In this document: piece after piece, positions 17,053-26,383 of the stretch
Position numbering within the stretch: position 1 is the stretch's first letter
Layout: the number at the start of each line of letters is the position of its first letter
Source: Gluconacetobacter sacchari
GTDB lineage: Bacteria > Pseudomonadota > Alphaproteobacteria > Acetobacterales > Acetobacteraceae
DNA length: 64,000 nt
Assembly (NCBI RefSeq): GCF_014174255.1
Contig: NZ_JABEQJ010000007.1
Coordinates: 1 to 64,000 of the forward strand
Direction: 5' to 3'
Made by a program: the position numbers and the translations under genes
The notes under the pieces: model-generated
The model's database searches: none
Told to the model about the DNA's origin: nothing
The model's input: only the letters and a program-made list of their open reading frames with translations

Positions 17053-17843
17053 CGCAACAAACCACGCCCAGGATCCGCATTCGGGGCCTGCGCAAGGCCT
17101 TCGGTCCCAAGATCGTTCTCGACGGGATCGACCTGGATGTCATGCCCGGGACCTCGATGGTCATCATCGGCGGGTCGGGCAGCGGCAAGTCCGTCCTGCT
17201 GCGCTGCATCCTGGGGCTGATCCCGCCCGATGCCGGCACGATCGAGATCGATGGCGTCGATCTGCTGTCCCTGCCCGCCCGGCGGCGGGAGGCCGCGCGC
17301 GAGACGATCGGCATGCTGTTCCAGAACGGGGCGCTGTTCGACAGTCTCAGCGTGTGGGAAAATGTCGCCTTCGGCCTGCTGGCCGCCGGGCGGAAGCACG
17401 GCAGGCGCCCCAGCCGGGCCGAGGCCCGCGCCCAGGCCGGCCGGGTGCTGGAGCAGGTGGGGCTGGACCCGTCGGTCGGCGCGCTGTCGCCGGCCGAACT
17501 GTCGGGCGGCATGCAGAAGCGCGTGGGCCTGGCCCGCGCCATTGCCGGCCAGCCCGATATCCTGTTCTTCGACGAGCCGACCACCGGGCTGGACCCGATC
17601 ATGGGGGCGGTGATCGACGGGCTGATCGTCGATTGCGTGCGTCGGCTGGGATCGACCGCGATCGCGATCACGCACGACATGGCCTCGGCCCAGCGTATCG
17701 GCGACCAGGCGGCGATGCTCTACAAGGGCAAGCTGATCTGGCAGGGGCCGGCGACGTCGCTGCTGGACAGCGGCAATCCCATGGTCGACCAGTTTACCCA
17801 TGGGCGGCGCGAAGGGCCGATCCGCATGGAGTTGCGGCAGTGA
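17049..17843 (+). CDS. mlaF: ABC transporter ATP-binding protein, MlaF family
   Basis: Cytoplasmic ATPase of the Mla-type lipid transporter, partner of the permease encoded just before it. It has 264 residues, with Walker A GGSGSGKSV (about 39-47), Q-loop LFQNGALFD typical of MlaF, signature LSGGMQKRVGLARA, Walker B ILFFDEPTTGLDP and H-loop AITHDMASA. The start overlaps the mlaE stop. An upstream open frame in this phase overlaps mlaE and is not part of the gene. radA follows 64 bp later. Confidence 0.92.
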   Translation: MTQQTTPRIRIRGLRKAFGPKIVLDGIDLDVMPGTSMVIIGGSGSGKSVLLRCILGLIPPDAGTIEIDGVDLLSLPARRREAARETIGMLFQNGALFDSLSVWENVAFGLLAAGRKHGRRPSRAEARAQAGRVLEQVGLDPSVGALSPAELSGGMQKRVGLARAIAGQPDILFFDEPTTGLDPIMGAVIDGLIVDCVRRLGSTAIAITHDMASAQRIGDQAAMLYKGKLIWQGPATSLLDSGNPMVDQFTHGRREGPIRMELRQ

Positions 17844-17907
17844 CGGACGCCGTTTCCCGCTTTCTTCCTTCAGCAGGGAACAGACGCCCCCGCCTTTCGG
17901 AGTGACC

Positions 17908-19311
17908 GTGGCCCGTCGTCCTTCCGTCCATTATGTCTGCCAGTCCTGTGGCGCCGTCTTTCCCAAATGGGCGGGGCGCTGCGAAAGCTGCGGCGCGTGG
18001 AACAGCATCGTCGAGGAAGCTGTGGAACCCGCCGCCGGCGGGGGCGCCGCGCCGCGCCGCGGCCGGGGGGCGAAAGTCGCGTTCGTCAGCCTGTCCGGCA
18101 CCGCCGAGCCGCCGCCGCGCATCGGCACGCGGATGGCCGAGCTGGATCGCGTGCTGGGCGGGGGGCTGGTGCCGGCCTCCGTCGTGCTGGTGGGCGGGGA
18201 CCCGGGCATCGGCAAATCGACGCTGCTGTTGCAGGCCGCCTGCGCGCTGGCGGCCACCGGCCGGCGGGTGAAATATATCTCGGGCGAGGAAGCGGTGGAC
18301 CAGATCCGCCTGCGCGCGCGCCGGCTGGGGCTGGATGCGCCGGGGCTTGAGATCGCCGCCGCGATCAACGTCACCGACATTGCCGGCACGCTGGAGAGCG
18401 AGGCCGACGTGGCGCTGGTCGTCATCGATTCGATCCAGACCATGTGGCTGGAATCGGTCGAGAGCGCGCCCGGCACCGTCAGCCAGGTGCGCGCCACGGC
18501 GTTCGAGCTGATCCGGCTGGCCAAGCAGCGGGGGTTCAGCCTGATCCTGGTCGGGCATGTGACCAAGGAGGGTGCGCTGGCCGGCCCGCGCGTGCTGGAA
18601 CACATGGTCGACGCGGTGATGTATTTCGAAGGCGATCGCGGCCACCAGTTCCGCATCCTGCGGGCCGCCAAGAACCGGTTCGGCGCGACCGACGAGATCG
18701 GCGTCTTTGCCATGACCGACCAGGGGCTGGTCGAAGTGCCCAACCCGTCCGCCCTGTTCCTGGCCGAACGGCGGGGACATATCGCCGGATCGGCGGTGTT
18801 CGCCGGGATCGAGGGCACGCGGCCGGTGCTGCTGGAAGTGCAGGCGCTGCTGTCGCCCAAATCGGGCGATTCCGCGCCGCGCCGCGCCGTGGTGGGCTGG
18901 GACCCCTCGCGCCTGAACATGCTGCTGGCGGTGCTGGAGGCGCGGTGCGGGCTGAAGCTGCACGGCATGGACGTGCATCTGAACATCGCGGGGGGCCTGC
19001 GCGTGCTGGAACCGGCGGCCGACCTGGCGGTGGCGGCGGCGCTGGTCTCGGCCGCCACCGGCAAGCCCACCCATGCCGGTGCCGTCTATTTCGGCGAGAT
19101 CGGCCTGTCGGGGGAAATCCGTCAGGTGGCCCAGGTCGATGCCCGGCTGAAGGAGGCCCGGAAACTGGGTTTCGATGCCGCCTTCCTGCCCCGGCGCATC
19201 GCGCGCGGCAATACCAGGCTGGTCGCGCCCGATGGGCTGCACCTGAATGAAATCGGCCATCTGGGCGACCTGGTGGCGCTGTTCGGCGGTGCGGACGGCG
19301 AAGAGACATGA
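17908..19311 (+). CDS. radA: DNA repair protein RadA
   Basis: RecA-like branch-migration ATPase that processes recombination intermediates. With the GTG at 17908 (CGGAG five bases upstream) the protein has 467 residues: a C4 zinc finger (Cys11, 14, 25, 28), Walker A GGDPGIGKST at 96-105, the RadA-specific KNRFG motif (RAAKNRFGATDE) and a C-terminal Lon-protease-like domain (GLKLHGMDVHLNIAGGLRV, GEIGLSGEIR). A GTG at 17902 is also possible. The stop overlaps the next gene as ATGA. SOS-type control is not visible upstream. Confidence 0.95.
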   Translation: MARRPSVHYVCQSCGAVFPKWAGRCESCGAWNSIVEEAVEPAAGGGAAPRRGRGAKVAFVSLSGTAEPPPRIGTRMAELDRVLGGGLVPASVVLVGGDPGIGKSTLLLQAACALAATGRRVKYISGEEAVDQIRLRARRLGLDAPGLEIAAAINVTDIAGTLESEADVALVVIDSIQTMWLESVESAPGTVSQVRATAFELIRLAKQRGFSLILVGHVTKEGALAGPRVLEHMVDAVMYFEGDRGHQFRILRAAKNRFGATDEIGVFAMTDQGLVEVPNPSALFLAERRGHIAGSAVFAGIEGTRPVLLEVQALLSPKSGDSAPRRAVVGWDPSRLNMLLAVLEARCGLKLHGMDVHLNIAGGLRVLEPAADLAVAAALVSAATGKPTHAGAVYFGEIGLSGEIRQVAQVDARLKEARKLGFDAAFLPRRIARGNTRLVAPDGLHLNEIGHLGDLVALFGGADGEET

Positions 19312-19907
19312 ACTCGGGCGGCCTGGTGATGCTGGCCGAGCCCGCCCGGCTGGAACGGGACATCCGCAAGAGCCTGTTCCTGGCGCGGGCCGCGCCGGTG
19401 GCGACCCCCGCCGAAGCGCTGGCCTTTGTCCGCGCCGTGTCGGACCCGGAGGCCACGCATAATTGCTGGGCCTATCGCATCGGACAGGCGTATCGCAGCG
19501 ACGATGACGGCGAACCCGGCGGCACGGCCGGCCGGCCGATCCTGCAAGTGATCGACGGGCAGGGGTTCGACATGACCGTCGTGGTGGTCACGCGCTGGTT
19601 CGGCGGCATCAAGCTGGGCGCGGGGGGGCTGGTTCGGGCCTATGGCGGCACGGCGGCGGAATGCCTGCGCCTGGCGCCGCGCGTGCCGATCGTCCGGCGG
19701 ACGCGCCTGGCCTTTCATTGCGGGTTCGGCGACCTGGCGCTGGTGCGGGCGCGCCTGCCGTTGCTGGATGCGGTGGTGGAGGAGGAAGCGTTCGACTCCG
19801 AGGGCGCCAGGCTGGTGATCGCGGTGCCCGAGGACGACGCCGCCCAGGTGACGGCCCGGATTGCCGACCTGACCCGGGGGCAGTCGGTCCCCCGGGCAGA
19901 GGAGTGA
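19308..19907 (+). CDS. IMPACT/YigZ family protein
   Basis: Protein of 199 residues of the UPF0029/YigZ family, related to the eukaryotic translation regulator IMPACT. The bacterial role is not settled. The N-terminal domain has the family core ATHNCWAYRIG, DDDGEPGGTAGRPIL and VVVTRWFGGIKLGAGGLVRAYGG; a smaller ferredoxin-like domain follows. The length is normal. The start overlaps the radA stop by four bases, so the two are co-translated. Confidence 0.88.
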   Translation: MNSGGLVMLAEPARLERDIRKSLFLARAAPVATPAEALAFVRAVSDPEATHNCWAYRIGQAYRSDDDGEPGGTAGRPILQVIDGQGFDMTVVVVTRWFGGIKLGAGGLVRAYGGTAAECLRLAPRVPIVRRTRLAFHCGFGDLALVRARLPLLDAVVEEEAFDSEGARLVIAVPEDDAAQVTARIADLTRGQSVPRAEE

Positions 19908-19932
19908 GGCCGGCGAGCGGATCCCGGGCGAA

Positions 19933-20823
19933 TCAGGATGGCCCTGTCCGCGAAGGGGAACGCGCACCGCCCAGCCGGACGAACGTGATGAGATTGCCTG
20001 CCAGGACCAGCCCCACCCCCAGCGTCATGCCCGATGTCCACCGCGTGCCCTCGAACAGGATCGAGATCAGCAGCGCCACGACCGGGGACAGGATGGTGGT
20101 GTAGGCCGCACGATCGGCGCCGATGCGGTGAACGAGATGCAGATAGGCCAGGAAGGCGACGACCGACCCGGGCAGCGCGAGATAGAGCAGGGCCGCGATC
20201 CAGGCGGGATCGGTCGAGCCGGCCAGGGATTCGCCGCGGATCGCCTGGGAGAGCCCCAGCACCAGGCAGCCCCAGAGCATGCCGCGAAAGACCGCGTTGG
20301 GCAGGTCCACCCCCGCCATCGCCACCCGGCGCGACAGGATGTTGCCACAGGAGAACAGGAAGGTGCCCGTCATCGCCAGGACGGCGCCGGTATGGGAAAT
20401 TCCGCCCACGCCGCCCAGCCCGGTCAGGCACGCGACGCCGCAGATCGCGATACAGCCGCCGGCGATGCCGCGCGCGCTGGGGCGTAGGCGGAAGAACAGC
20501 CACTGGTTGAGCGTGTTGAACAGGGTCGCCAGACTGAAGATCACCGAGACGGTGCCGCTGGCCAGCATCGTCTCGGACCGGTAGATCGCCAGGAAATTGC
20601 ACGAGAACATGCAGGCCCCCATCGGAGCCAGCCATAGATGGGTTCGCCATGGGACCGGGCGCAGCCGGCCGGACAGGCACAGCCACAGGCCCATGGCCGC
20701 CGCCGCGATCAGGAATCGCCAGAAGATCGCGGCGCCCGGCATGGTAACGCCGACCTGCACATGGATGGCGAACCAGGTCGTGCCCCAGATCACGACGACG
20801 CATAGAAACAGCAGGCCGAGCAT
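19933..20823 (-). CDS. EamA/DMT-family transporter
   Basis: Inner-membrane permease of the drug/metabolite transporter superfamily with ten helices in two EamA repeats. The ATG giving MLGLLFLCVVVIWGTTWFAI places the first helix at the N-terminus, and the protein has 296 residues. Motifs include WGTTWFAIHVQV in helix 1 and PGSVVAFLAYLHLVHRIGADRAAYTTILSPVVA in the second repeat. Many members export amino acids or metabolites; the substrate here is unknown. It lies 14 bp downstream of the GGDEF/EAL gene on the same strand. Confidence 0.87.
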   Translation of the reverse strand: MLGLLFLCVVVIWGTTWFAIHVQVGVTMPGAAIFWRFLIAAAAMGLWLCLSGRLRPVPWRTHLWLAPMGACMFSCNFLAIYRSETMLASGTVSVIFSLATLFNTLNQWLFFRLRPSARGIAGGCIAICGVACLTGLGGVGGISHTGAVLAMTGTFLFSCGNILSRRVAMAGVDLPNAVFRGMLWGCLVLGLSQAIRGESLAGSTDPAWIAALLYLALPGSVVAFLAYLHLVHRIGADRAAYTTILSPVVALLISILFEGTRWTSGMTLGVGLVLAGNLITFVRLGGARSPSRTGPS

Positions 20824-20837
20824 GGTTTTCAACGGTT

Positions 20838-22829
20838 TCAGCCGGCCGGCAGGAGCCCCGGCAATGTGCCGGGCTGATTGATCCCGTCGAGAAAGGGCCG
20901 GATCTGCTCCGGCGGACAGGGCCGGCTGATGAGAAAGCCCTGGACTTCGGAACAATTGACCCCCTTGAGGTAATCGAACTGTTCCTGCGTTTCCACGCCC
21001 TCGGCGGTCGCGACGACGTTCAGGCTGCCGCACAGGCTGGTGATCGCCCGGACGATCGCGGCGCCGTCGCCATTGCCTTCATGCAGGTCGTTGATGAAGC
21101 TGCGATCGATCTTGATCCGCGTGAACGGCAGGCTGTGCAGGAAGCTGAGCGACGAATAGCCGGTGCCGAAATCGTCCAGCGCGATCTGCACCCCCTTTTC
21201 GCGCAGGCGCGTCAGGACCAGGGCGGCCCGGGGCACGTCGTCGATCATCGCGGTTTCGGTAATTTCCAGTTCGAGCCGCGAAGGCGGGCATCCGGTGCGT
21301 TGCAGCGCCGTCTCCACATTGTCGACCAGGCCGTCATGGCGGAACTGCGCCGCCGAGACGTTGATCGAGACCATGATGTCGTCCGGCCATTCCATCGCCT
21401 GCCGGCATGCCGTCTCCAGCGTCCAGGCGCCGATTTCGTGCATCAGGCCCATCCGTTCGGCCACCGGGATGAAATCGGCGGGCGGGATCAGGCCCTGTTG
21501 CGGATGCAGCCAGCGGATCAGGGTCTCGACCCCGACGATGCGTCCGCTCCTGACGTTCAGGAACGGCTGGTAGTACAGGACGAATTCCTCGTTCGCCAGC
21601 GCCCGGTGCAGGTCGCGCTCCAGGTCCATGCGCCGCCGGCGCAACGTGTCGAGTTCCGGATCGTAGAAACAGATCCCGTCGTCGCTGCCGCCCTTGGCGC
21701 AATGGAGCGCGACGTCGGCCTTTGCCATCAGCGTCTCGCGATCCTCTCCGTCGGTCGCGAAGCGCACGACCCCGATCGCGACACCCACCGTCACCTCGTT
21801 GCGGAGGACCGACATGGGCCGGGACAGGACGCTGCGCAACATGCGGGCGAACCGGCGGATCGCGGGCTCGCCGCGTTCGGAACGGACGATCAGCGCGAAT
21901 TTGTTGCCGCGGATATGCGCGGCGACATCGCCGCCCCCCACGGCGCGCCGGACCCGCAATGCGGCGATCCGCAGCAATTCGTCGCCCGCCGCGTGGCCCA
22001 TCGAATCATTGACGCGCTTGAAGCCGAACAGGTCGAAATAGAGCATCGCGAACGGTTCGGACGCCTCGCACAGCGCGCCCAACTGACGTTGCAGGCCCTG
22101 GCGGTTGGCGAGGCCGGTCAGATCGTCATGCTGTTCGAGAAAACGCGCGCGATTTTCCAGGCGCCGCAGATCGGTGACGTCCCGGCACAGCAGCAGGAAC
22201 CGTCCGTCCTGCAACGCGACCCAGGACAGGGCCACCATGCGCCCCAGCCGCAGGGTTTCGGCCGACCAGCCTTCGGGCACGAGGGGCCATGCCGGCTCGC
22301 GCACGCTCCAGGCCGTGCCGGTCAGCGCTGTCAGCATCGTTCCGGCGGCGACGCCCGGTTTCAGGAGGTTCTCGGCCAGTCCGGCCAGCGCATCGAAGCG
22401 CGCATTGTGATGCGACAGGCCCAGACCGGCGTCGAACAGCGCGATGCCGTCGGGCACGGCGTCCAGTGTCGCGCGCAGGGATGATTCCGCCTGCGCCCCC
22501 GGATGGTCCCGCGAGATCGCGACCGTTACCGGCAGGTCGGCATCGCGTCCCGCGCCGGAAAGGGCGTGGCGGCGGACGCGGACGCAGAGATGCAGGCCGT
22601 CATGACGGACGAATACGCCCGCATGCCCGTCGGACGCGTGCGCATCGTTGGCCGGCGCATGCGGAAAGACGAGGAACAGGTCGGCGAAGGGCCGGCCGAT
22701 GACATCGTCCGCGCCGTGGCCGGTCAGCCGCTCGGCGTCCCGGGCCCAGGCGGTGACACGTTCGGACGGATCGAGAAGGCAGACGAAATGCTCAGACACG
22801 CGCGTGCATCCCGCAAGCCGGGACGGCAC
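20838..22829 (-). CDS. PAS-GGDEF-EAL protein, probable c-di-GMP phosphodiesterase
   Basis: Cytoplasmic signalling protein of 663 residues: two PAS-like regions (about 10-75 and 120-210), GGDEF domain (about 235-395) and EAL domain (about 405-650). The GGDEF signature is replaced by RGNKF at 307-311, so cyclase activity is not expected. The EAL domain looks able to act: E435 in ETLIRW, LEITETAM, DDFGTGYSSL, KIDRSF and TAEGVET are all present. It should therefore break down c-di-GMP, the activator of cellulose synthesis in this bacterial group. It has no membrane segments and no sensor ligand that can be named. Confidence 0.9.
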   Translation of the reverse strand: MPSRLAGCTRVSEHFVCLLDPSERVTAWARDAERLTGHGADDVIGRPFADLFLVFPHAPANDAHASDGHAGVFVRHDGLHLCVRVRRHALSGAGRDADLPVTVAISRDHPGAQAESSLRATLDAVPDGIALFDAGLGLSHHNARFDALAGLAENLLKPGVAAGTMLTALTGTAWSVREPAWPLVPEGWSAETLRLGRMVALSWVALQDGRFLLLCRDVTDLRRLENRARFLEQHDDLTGLANRQGLQRQLGALCEASEPFAMLYFDLFGFKRVNDSMGHAAGDELLRIAALRVRRAVGGGDVAAHIRGNKFALIVRSERGEPAIRRFARMLRSVLSRPMSVLRNEVTVGVAIGVVRFATDGEDRETLMAKADVALHCAKGGSDDGICFYDPELDTLRRRRMDLERDLHRALANEEFVLYYQPFLNVRSGRIVGVETLIRWLHPQQGLIPPADFIPVAERMGLMHEIGAWTLETACRQAMEWPDDIMVSINVSAAQFRHDGLVDNVETALQRTGCPPSRLELEITETAMIDDVPRAALVLTRLREKGVQIALDDFGTGYSSLSFLHSLPFTRIKIDRSFINDLHEGNGDGAAIVRAITSLCGSLNVVATAEGVETQEQFDYLKGVNCSEVQGFLISRPCPPEQIRPFLDGINQPGTLPGLLPAG

Positions 22830-23004
22830 GATCGCGGCCGGCCATTTCCGTCAGGCCTCTGTCGGGAAACAATGAAAAAACCCTAATCGTCTATGCATGT
22901 GCAATGCCTTCCGCACCATGTCGCGGCAGTCAAGTCCCGTAAGCAACACCGAAAAAGTATTAAGAAAAAGTACCCTTGACCCTTCGATCCGCAAGGGAAA
23001 TGCG

Positions 23005-23895
23005 CTAATCTCCGAATACGACCGTTTTGTTGCCGTTCAGGATCACCCGGTCGTCCAGATGGCAGCGCACGGCGCGCGACAGCACGCGCCGTTCGATGTC
23101 CCGCCCCTTCCGCACCAGGTCGTCGGGCGTGTCATTGTGGCTGACGCGTTCGACATCCTGTTCGATGATCGGGCCTTCATCGAGGTCGGCCGTGACGTAA
23201 TGGGCCGTGGCGCCGATCAGCTTCACCCCGCGCGCATGGGCCTGATGGTAGGGGCGCGCGCCCTTGAAGCCCGGCAGGAAGGAATGGTGGATATTGATGC
23301 ACTGGCCCGCCAGCCGCGCGGACAGGGAATCCGACAGCACCTGCATGTAGCGCGCCAGTACGACCAGTTCCGAATTGGTCTGCTGCACCAGGCTCCACAG
23401 CCGTTCTTCCTGTTCCGCCTTGTTGTCGCGCGTGACCGGCAGATAGTGGAAAGGAATGTCCCCCATGTCGATATGGGCGTAGGTCTCGCGCGGGTGATTG
23501 GCGACGATCGCGGTCGGATTCATCGGCAGTTCGCCGATCCGCCAGCGATAGAGCAGGTCGACCAGGCAATGGTCGAATTTCGAGACCATCAGCAGGACCC
23601 TGCGGCGCAGCGCGCGGTCATGCAGCGTCCAGCTCATGCGGAAGCGCGACGCCACGGCATCCAGCCGCGCCCGCAGCCATTCGGTCCGCTCGGTATCGGG
23701 CCGCCCGGTGAAGACGACCCGCATGAAGAACACGCCGGTTTCGGTATCGTCGAATTGCTGGGCTTCGAGGATGTTGCCGTCGGCCTCATATAACGTGGTG
23801 GCGATCGCCGCCACGATGCCGGGCCGGTTGGGGCAGGACAATGTCAGCGTCCACGTTGCCGGGCCTCGCCCCCCATGATCCGTCATGTCGGACAA
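23005..23895 (-). CDS. purU: Formyltetrahydrofolate deformylase
   Basis: Splits 10-formyl-tetrahydrofolate to formate and tetrahydrofolate, balancing one-carbon pools for purine and glycine metabolism. It has 296 residues: an N-terminal ACT domain ([27 protein letters not shown]) and a C-terminal formyl transferase domain with NHPRE, the catalytic [19 protein letters not shown] and [17 protein letters not shown]. ATGs at 23895 and 23886 (MTDHG) are both possible. It stands alone; the 175-bp gap to the GGDEF/EAL start shows no clear terminator. Confidence 0.95.
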   Translation of the reverse strand: MSDMTDHGGRGPATWTLTLSCPNRPGIVAAIATTLYEADGNILEAQQFDDTETGVFFMRVVFTGRPDTERTEWLRARLDAVASRFRMSWTLHDRALRRRVLLMVSKFDHCLVDLLYRWRIGELPMNPTAIVANHPRETYAHIDMGDIPFHYLPVTRDNKAEQEERLWSLVQQTNSELVVLARYMQVLSDSLSARLAGQCINIHHSFLPGFKGARPYHQAHARGVKLIGATAHYVTADLDEGPIIEQDVERVSHNDTPDDLVRKGRDIERRVLSRAVRCHLDDRVILNGNKTVVFGD

Positions 23896-23955
23896 TCCAC
23901 GAACGCACGCTCCGAAAAACTCATGCCCACCACAATAGGCGCCGGCTGTCGGAAC

Positions 23956-24219
23956 TCAAGCCCCCCGGGTGGGCTCCGCCGGGGGGCGTACCGCCTTCCA
24001 CGCGGCATCGAGCGCGTCGGCCATCGTGTCGAACGGAGCACTCCAGCGCGCCTCGGGACACGTAGCACCGCCCGCATCGCCGATCGCGGCCCGCCAGCGC
24101 GGCGCGTGCGTGTGGCCGGGCACGCGTTCGAGGCGCACGACCCGGTCGTCGGGAATGCGCGACAGCAGGCGGGCCAGACGGCGTTCCGGCGTCATGGGCG
24201 TGGCGTAATTATGAGACAT
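23956..24219 (-). CDS. Small hypothetical protein
   Basis: 87 residues starting MSHNYATPMTPERRL, with GGAG about ten bases upstream of the ATG. It is soluble, rich in Arg, Ala and Pro, with no recognised domain. The C-terminal part (APFDTMADALDAAWKAVRPP) looks like a short amphipathic helix region. It lies just upstream of purU on the same strand, 60 bp away, and is divergent from the DUF2721 gene. It is listed because frame use and ribosome binding site look real. Confidence 0.55.
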   Translation of the reverse strand: MSHNYATPMTPERRLARLLSRIPDDRVVRLERVPGHTHAPRWRAAIGDAGGATCPEARWSAPFDTMADALDAAWKAVRPPAEPTRGA

Positions 24220-24330
24220 CGGCCTCGATCTCCTGTCATGAAGGCTTGTCGGCGGGCGTCCGAACGGCTTCAACACGCATTATTCCCGACGATCCGCGCA
24301 GAATGACGCGCAGAATGAAAAGGAACCTTC

Positions 24331-24819
24331 GTGTCCCCCTTCCCCGGACTCCTGCCCGACGAAGCGGTCGACAGTGTCGCCCACCTGATCCAGACCGCGC
24401 TGACCCCGATCTTCATGCTCTCGGGGATCGGCACCCTGCTGAACCTGTTCAATACCCGCCTGGCCCGGGTATCGGACCATATCGAGAAGGCGAACGAAAC
24501 ACTGGAGACCACCCAGGAGAAAGCAAAACGCCACTATCTGCACCAGCATATCCGACATCTGCACCGGCGCACCCTGCTGCTGGACGCGTCGATCCTGCTG
24601 GGCGCGGTCGGCGGGGCGTCGACCTGCGGCGCGGCGTTCGTGCTGTTTCTGGGCAGCCTGCGGGATTCCTCGGTGGCGTCGTGGCTGGTGGTGATGTTCG
24701 GCCTGGCGCTGGCCTGCACCGTCGGCGCGCTGGCCACCTTCCTGTGCGACAGCCTGCTTGCCTGGCACGGATTGCGCGTGACTACATCCTGGGCACGATC
24801 GGTACGGCCGAACGGCTGA
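24331..24819 (+). CDS. DUF2721 family membrane protein
   Basis: 162 residues, GTG start with AAAAGGAA upstream. An N-terminal hydrophobic helix (ALTPIFMLSGIGTLLNLFNTRLARVSD) carries the family core, then a charged coiled region with several His (QHIRHLHRRTLLLD), then two membrane helices (about 85-112 and 118-145). Function unknown; such proteins usually stand alone. After the stop, an A+T-richer gap begins with a palindrome (ACCCCGCGGGGT inside CGATCG arms near 24823-24848) that could end transcription. Confidence 0.85.
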   Translation: MSPFPGLLPDEAVDSVAHLIQTALTPIFMLSGIGTLLNLFNTRLARVSDHIEKANETLETTQEKAKRHYLHQHIRHLHRRTLLLDASILLGAVGGASTCGAAFVLFLGSLRDSSVASWLVVMFGLALACTVGALATFLCDSLLAWHGLRVTTSWARSVRPNG

Positions 24820-25138
24820 ACGATCGACCCCGCGGGGTGCCGATCGTCTCATTACAAATATGAAAGGCCATAAAATGGGCATTATGCCTGTTTTGTAGCC
24901 ATTTTTTGCCAGACCCAGGTCGCCCACGGGCGCTCCGCACAAAAAATCGTCAGGAATCACCGGTTTCGTTTTTTCGATGCGGTGAAATAAACAGGGCGCT
25001 GTTTACAAATTGAACAGACTATTCAGCCCGTGGTTACTATGCGTTTTTCAAGCATCTGGTCTCATGTTCTTTTGCATTGCGAGAAACCGAATTTCGGTGT
25101 TGGTTCCGCCCCGACGCCAACTCATAGGATTTTGGATA
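24820..25138. other. Intergenic stretch without a recognised gene
   Basis: It holds the CGATCG/ACCCCGCGGGGT palindrome at its left end and then unusually A+T-rich sequence for this genome (TTTTTTCGATGCGGTGAAAT and similar). No conserved protein frame was seen. It could carry the promoter of the small frame that follows. Confidence 0.4.
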
Positions 25139-25270
25139 ATGCTTATTCAGGAAATCGGTAACCTTGTCGCCAGCTCGATGAACGTCGTGACGTTCCTGCC
25201 GCTGATCGGGTTCCTGCCGGCCGTTGCCGCGCTGATGCTTGCCACCGCCGTCGCCGACCGCATCGCTTGA
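25139..25270 (+). CDS. Possible small membrane protein
   Basis: A 43-residue frame, MLIQEIGNLVASSMNV then VTFLPLIGFLPAVAALMLA, forms one hydrophobic helix. AGGA lies 11-14 bases before the ATG. An open frame continues upstream to 25010, but that part is low in typical codons. A CCTGCC/GGCAGG hairpin follows 14 bp after the stop. No homologue is recognised; it could be a chance hydrophobic frame. Confidence 0.3.
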   Translation: MLIQEIGNLVASSMNVVTFLPLIGFLPAVAALMLATAVADRIA

Positions 25271-25283
25271 TGCGGCGGCTTTG

Positions 25284-25301
25284 GCCTGCCTGATGGCAGG
25301 C
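25284..25301 (+). terminator. Hairpin between the small frame and the binding-protein gene
   Basis: GCCTGCC, loop TGAT, GGCAGGC. It lacks a T run, but sits between convergent frames and could act on both. Confidence 0.35.
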
Positions 25302-25377
25302 ACGGGATCCGGCATCGGCCGGATCGGGATGGCCGTGCCATCCACCCGGCGCCCTTTTCGGCGCCAGACCGCGAGGC

Positions 25378-26334
25378 CTACGGCGTGCCGTCGGTCGGGT
25401 CGACCGCGTAGGCGGACAGGTCCAGCGTGCGATGCACCACGCCCTGGGCGCGCAGGAACGCCATGAACGTCCGATAGCGTCGCGCATCGAGCCGCGCCGG
25501 CTGCTTGCATACCCGTGGCAGCGTCGCCGTCCAGGCGGCACGGTTCAGTTCCGTGTCCAGTTCCGGGTGATCGTGTATCGCCTGAGCCAGGATCTCGGCA
25601 GGGTGGTTCAGCAGGGTGTTGGTGCCTTCCTCCAGCGCCTGCATGAACCGGACGATCTTCGCATCGTGGGCATGGTCGCGCGGGGCGAGGAAAATCAGCT
25701 CGTCATTCAGCGGAACGCCATGTTCCTCGGGATAGAAGGCGACCGGGTCGAACCCTTTCTGGCGCAGGTCGATCAGTTCGTAGGTCCGCGTCGCCCCGAT
25801 CACCGCATCGACCGCATGCGACATCAAAGCCTGTTCGAGCTGGAAATTGACGTTGACCTGCCGCACATCGGACAGCGACAGGCCGACCGAGCCCAGCATC
25901 GCGGCCAGTACGGCGTCATCGACCCCGGCCATCGAGATGCCGATCGTCCTGCCCTTGAGATCCTTCAGCGATGTCAGTCCCGGCGCCGCGATCAGCGTAT
26001 CCAGCGGGGTGTCGATCAGCGTGCCGACCCGGACCAGCGGGATGCCCTGGTCGGCCAGCATGCCGAGCTGGGTTTCGTAGGAAATCGCCAGGTCGGCCTG
26101 GCCCGCCGCCACCAGGCGCGCCGGCGATCCGGGGTCGGACGGTGCGATCAGGCGGACCCGCACCCCGTGCCGGCGGAAGGCGCCGCTGTAATCGGCCGCC
26201 AGCAGGGCCGCGTGATCGGCGTTGAGGAACCAGTCGAGGATCACCGTCACCGTTTCCGGCGCCTCGGCCCGGGCCGCCGGCGGGCCGAGGAGCAGGAACG
26301 CCATGAGGACCAGCAGGCGCGGCAGGATGGTCAT
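25378..26334 (-). CDS. ABC transporter substrate-binding protein, ThiY/NMT1-like
   Basis: Periplasmic binding protein of 318 residues with a Sec signal peptide (cleavage near ARA/EA, residue 23) and the NMT1/THI5-like fold: VTVILDWFLNADHAALLAADYSGAFRRHG, GQADLAISYETQLGMLADQGIPLV and LKGRTIGISMAGVDD. The family binds hydroxymethylpyrimidine-type thiamine precursors or sulfonates; the WFLNADHA segment favours the ThiY group. No permease or ATPase gene is adjacent, so its transporter must be encoded elsewhere or the gene is an orphan. It lies 49 bp downstream of a glycosyltransferase on the same strand. Confidence 0.8.
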   Translation of the reverse strand: MTILPRLLVLMAFLLLGPPAARAEAPETVTVILDWFLNADHAALLAADYSGAFRRHGVRVRLIAPSDPGSPARLVAAGQADLAISYETQLGMLADQGIPLVRVGTLIDTPLDTLIAAPGLTSLKDLKGRTIGISMAGVDDAVLAAMLGSVGLSLSDVRQVNVNFQLEQALMSHAVDAVIGATRTYELIDLRQKGFDPVAFYPEEHGVPLNDELIFLAPRDHAHDAKIVRFMQALEEGTNTLLNHPAEILAQAIHDHPELDTELNRAAWTATLPRVCKQPARLDARRYRTFMAFLRAQGVVHRTLDLSAYAVDPTDGTP

Positions 26335-26383
26335 GTGTGCTCTCTCTCTCTTCTTTCCTTTTCAAGAAAGAACAGGCTTTGCC

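Noticed and set aside
25010-25138. Longer form of the small hydrophobic frame
   Set aside because: The added 43 residues show no family pattern, and a better-placed ATG with AGGA upstream follows.
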